NCBI GenBank assembly: GCA_902812465.1 | Contig: CADDZE010000042.1 | Location: 1-32,561 of the forward strand | Source: Acidobacteriota bacterium | GTDB taxonomy: Bacteria; Acidobacteriota; Terriglobia; UBA7540 | Direction: 5' to 3' | DNA: 32,561 nucleotides | Shown: in pieces, positions 30,255 through 32,561 of the stretch | Layout of the letters: each line of letters begins with the position of its first letter | Numbering within the stretch: position 1 is the first letter of the stretch | The notes under the pieces: model-generated | Told to the model about the DNA's origin: nothing | Seen by the model: only the letters and a program-made list of their open reading frames with translations | The model's database searches: none | Program-made: the position numbers and the translations under genes

Positions 30255-32327
30255 CTACATGAAGTAGTCGAAGTCACGCTCCGTGCGCACGCGCCTCCGG
30301 ATGCGGAAGATGTGGGCTGGCGTGGTTTGGGGATGTAATTCGACGTAGTTTCTGGGGCCGTGCCATAGGTAACGGGCATCTGCCAGCAGATCGTGGACCT
30401 GGTAGGGTTGGTGGGGATCGATCGCCAAGCTCTCGAGCGGAAGCTCGACCATGCCGCATTGCATGTGGTGCGGATCAAGGTTGACGACCACCAAAATCAC
30501 ATTGGTCAAATCCTCGGTACTCTTCGTATAGGCGATGAGCTGCTCATTCTCCACGGTGTGAAAGCGCAGCGTGTGGTTAGTCTGGAGCGCCGGATTCTCG
30601 CGGCGGATGCGGTTAACGCGCCCTACCAGGTCCTTCAGGCTGTCAGGCCGGGTGATGTCCCAGTGCTTGATCTCGTATTTTTCCGCGTCCAGGTATTCTT
30701 CCCTCCCCGGGGCCAGCGGCCGGTTCTCGCACAGCTCGAAGGCCGGTCCGTAGATGCCGTAGCCGGCCGAGAGTGTTGCCGCCAGCACCAGGCGCACAAT
30801 GAAGGCCGGCCGCCCGCCATACTGCAGGTATTCGGTGAGGATATCTGGCGTGTTGGGCCAGAAATGCGGGCGGTAGTACTCCTTGAGTTCGGTTTGGGTT
30901 AGCTCGGTGAGGTATTGCGTCAGTTCCCACTTGGTGTTGCGCCAGGCAAAGTAGGTATAAGACTGCGTGAATCCCAGCTTGGCCAGGCGCTCCATCACCC
31001 GGGGCCGGGTGAACGCTTCAGCGAGAAAGAGCACGTCCGGATAGTCGCGCCGGATCTCCGCCAGGAGCCATTCCCAGAAGGCAAAAGGCTTGGTGTGGGG
31101 ATTGTCCACGCGAAAGAGGCGCACCCCTTGCTTGATCCAAAAGACCACGATGCTCTTCAACTCTTCCCACAGCTTGCGCCACTGCACGCATTCGAAATCG
31201 AAGGGATAAATGTCTTCGTACTTTTTGGGTGGATTCTCGGCATACTGGATGCTGCCATCGGGCCGGTGGCGGAACCATTCAGGGTGCTGCTTGACGTAAG
31301 GATGGTCGGGGGCGCACTGGAACGCGAGGTCCAGCGCGATCTCGAGACCGAACTCCCGTGCCTTAGCCACCAGGTGCTTGAAGTCTTCGAGTGAGCCCAA
31401 CTGCGGATGAACGGACTTGTGCCCTCCTTCCTCCGAGCCGATCGCCCAAGGGCTCCCCACGTCCTCCGGCCCCGCCTCGACGGCATTGTTCTTTCCTTTG
31501 CGGTGAACCCGGCCGATGGGATGAATGGGAGGAAGGTACAGGACGTCGAAACCCATCTCCGCCACATACGGCAGGCGGAGCTCGCAGTCCTGGAAGGTAC
31601 CGTGCCGGCCGGGCTCGGGAGAGCAGGAACGCGGGAACATTTCATACCAAGCGCTAAAGAGCGCTTGCCGTCGATCCACCACCACCGGAAGCAGCTTTTC
31701 ATAAGTCGCCGCCGAGCGCCGCTCCGCATGGCGGTCCATGAGCACCGCCAACTCCTCGCTGAACACTTCCTCCACCAGGGCGGGGTCGTTCGCCGAGGCT
31801 GATCCACCGTTTTGTTCGGCTCGCCTAGCGGTGCGCCGGAGCTCTTCGGCCAAGGCCCGCAGGCGTAAGCCGTCCAGGGCGCGGCCGTTGCCGCCGTGCG
31901 GTTCGGCCCGCTTCGCTGCCTGCTCAACCAGCTCAGCCCCTATAAGCAGGTCCACTGATACGTCCTGACCTGCCTCGACCTTCTTGCCCAAAGCCAGCCG
32001 CCAGGTGCGGAAATAGTCGACCCAACCTTGAAGGGTGTATTCGTAGCGGCCCATCTGGGGCACCTCGAAGCTGCCCATCCAGCGGTCGTTGCCCAGCTCG
32101 CACATCGGCGACTCATTCCACGCGGCTTCACCCACTCGCCGGTGGAGTACCACGGCGGAGACCAAGTCGTGCCCGTCAGCAAAGATATCCGCCGTGACGG
32201 TGACTTTGTCGCCCTCGACGCGCTTGATGGGATAGCGGCCTCCCTCGATTTGGGGGTGCACGTTTTCGATGACTACCCGGGGGGGTGGAGGAAGCTGCTG
32301 GCTGGCCCTGGCGCTGCGATGCTTCAC
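30255..32327 (-). CDS. glgE: GlgE: alpha-1,4-glucan:maltose-1-phosphate maltosyltransferase
   Basis: The 690-residue protein transfers maltosyl units from maltose-1-phosphate to linear alpha-1,4-glucans, the extension step of the GlgE glycogen pathway. It is a GH13 (subfamily 3) enzyme of normal length: an N-terminal domain (about 1-125), a helical insert, a (beta/alpha)8 barrel and a C-terminal beta domain. Catalytic residues are the nucleophile Asp408 in GVRLFRVDNPHTKPF and acid/base Glu437 in LFLAEAFTRPRVM. LYLPPIHPIGRVHRKGKNNA and NPPKKYEDIYPFDFE are GlgE hallmarks. It starts at GTG 32327 after a GGAGG sequence seven bases upstream. Partner genes (treS, maltokinase, glgB) are not in the window; the upstream side is cut by the repeat at the window end. 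Confidence 0.95.
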   Translation of the reverse strand: MKHRSARASQQLPPPPRVVIENVHPQIEGGRYPIKRVEGDKVTVTADIFADGHDLVSAVVLHRRVGEAAWNESPMCELGNDRWMGSFEVPQMGRYEYTLQGWVDYFRTWRLALGKKVEAGQDVSVDLLIGAELVEQAAKRAEPHGGNGRALDGLRLRALAEELRRTARRAEQNGGSASANDPALVEEVFSEELAVLMDRHAERRSAATYEKLLPVVVDRRQALFSAWYEMFPRSCSPEPGRHGTFQDCELRLPYVAEMGFDVLYLPPIHPIGRVHRKGKNNAVEAGPEDVGSPWAIGSEEGGHKSVHPQLGSLEDFKHLVAKAREFGLEIALDLAFQCAPDHPYVKQHPEWFRHRPDGSIQYAENPPKKYEDIYPFDFECVQWRKLWEELKSIVVFWIKQGVRLFRVDNPHTKPFAFWEWLLAEIRRDYPDVLFLAEAFTRPRVMERLAKLGFTQSYTYFAWRNTKWELTQYLTELTQTELKEYYRPHFWPNTPDILTEYLQYGGRPAFIVRLVLAATLSAGYGIYGPAFELCENRPLAPGREEYLDAEKYEIKHWDITRPDSLKDLVGRVNRIRRENPALQTNHTLRFHTVENEQLIAYTKSTEDLTNVILVVVNLDPHHMQCGMVELPLESLAIDPHQPYQVHDLLADARYLWHGPRNYVELHPQTTPAHIFRIRRRVRTERDFDYFM

Positions 32328-32365
32328 GGCTCGGCCTCCGCCCTTGGATTTGGCCTTCCCTTGGG

Positions 32366-32371
32366 ATTATA
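32366..32371 (-). promoter_or_regulatory. Candidate -10 box of glgE
   Basis: On the minus strand this is a perfect TATAAT about 38 bases before the glgE GTG. The -35 region falls at the inner edge of the terminal repeat (TAAGAA with 16-base spacing, a poor match), so the repeat may sit at the promoter boundary. Confidence 0.4.
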
Positions 32372-32385
32372 TCTGCGGAAGAAAT

Positions 32386-32561
32386 TGTTCTTAGCACGGG
32401 AAGATGTCCGGTTTTTATAGCCCATGATCTGTTCGGTTTTGGTTTTTCTTTGCCGCTAGCCGAAGGAGCCCGTAGGGCGACTGAGGTTAGCGGCAACGCG
32501 GCCCTTCCGAGCCGCCCGCCTGGGGTGGCGCCTTTTCGGTCGCACCGAGTGCAGAGCCGTC
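32386..32561 (-). repeat. Right copy of the terminal inverted repeat
   Basis: This is the reverse complement of 7-176, with one substitution and a 6-base insertion (duplicated AAAACC-type unit). It runs to the last base of the window and may continue beyond. It lies directly upstream of the glgE promoter region. A reading frame through the element is kept open by the 6-base difference, but its product (LTSVALRAPSASGKEKP...) lacks any recognisable domain and I do not call it a gene. Confidence 0.85.

Noticed and set aside
1-32561. Whole window as a composite transposon bounded by terminal inverted repeats
   Set aside because: The interior holds housekeeping genes, tRNAs and a pilus operon with no transposase or integrase; an assembly break at a multicopy repeat explains the ends better.
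32391-32561. Small protein encoded by the terminal repeat
   Set aside because: The frame has no ribosome binding site or domain; its occurrence in both copies follows from the DNA repeat itself.

Overview
The window reads as a contig from an uncultured, roughly 60% G+C bacterium, most likely an Acidobacteriota member. That placement is inferred from gene content: membrane regulators with a CadC/OmpR-type winged helix, tandem DUF507 proteins, Ig-like lipoproteins, a pilus operon of PilMNOP type, GlgE and bacterial PEP carboxylase. It is not based on a marker gene. No rRNA, CRISPR array, insertion sequence, integrase or phage gene was seen. Both ends of the window are inverted copies of one ~170-bp repeat (7-176 and 32386-32561), so the sequence probably ends where a multicopy repeat broke the assembly.

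Layout. 378-2252 (-) encodes a GlmS-type aminotransferase whose N-terminal catalytic Cys is replaced by Ser. 2580-4170 (+) is a two-gene unit: an exported Cu,Zn superoxide dismutase, then selD. selD is itself a selenoprotein gene, with an in-frame TGA at 3151-3153 and a bacterial-type SECIS hairpin just after it; an ordinary gene caller would truncate it. 4216-18557 (-) is one long, mostly tightly packed block. In transcription order it holds an STN/HEAT-repeat protein, a TPR-bearing secretin (PilQ/GspD), two GspG-like pseudopilins, PilC/GspF, PilB/GspE, PilM, PilN, PilO, PilP, an atypical pseudopilin, an Ig-like lipoprotein, an unknown exported protein and a matrixin-type metalloprotease. This looks like an envelope-spanning type IV pilus/type II secretion hybrid with possible surface or secreted clients at its 3' end. 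No retraction ATPase, prepilin peptidase or major pilin is present here.

18722-21439 (-) is PEP carboxylase. Divergent from it, 21711-23055 (+) carries small genes for a rhodanese, a YciI-like protein and a GNAT acetyltransferase. 23398-25828 (-) holds two tandem O-methyltransferase genes. Both keep strong ribosome binding sites and near-full length (~345 codons each) but are broken by frameshifts and by in-frame stops at the same aligned position. About 900 bp without a recognisable gene follow. Then come tRNA-Val(TAC) and tRNA-Asp(GTC) on the minus strand, and a promoter driving two overlapping DUF507 genes on the plus strand.

27748-30000 (-) encodes a 750-residue membrane protein combining PDZ, multiple membrane segments, GAF and a C-terminal DNA-binding winged helix, an apparent one-piece membrane-to-DNA regulator. 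30255-32327 (-) is GlgE, the maltosyltransferase of alpha-glucan synthesis, next to the right-hand repeat. The strongest points for follow-up are the selenocysteine SelD, the Cys-to-Ser GlmS, the PDZ-GAF-winged-helix fusion, the twin broken methyltransferases and the hybrid pilus/secretion operon.
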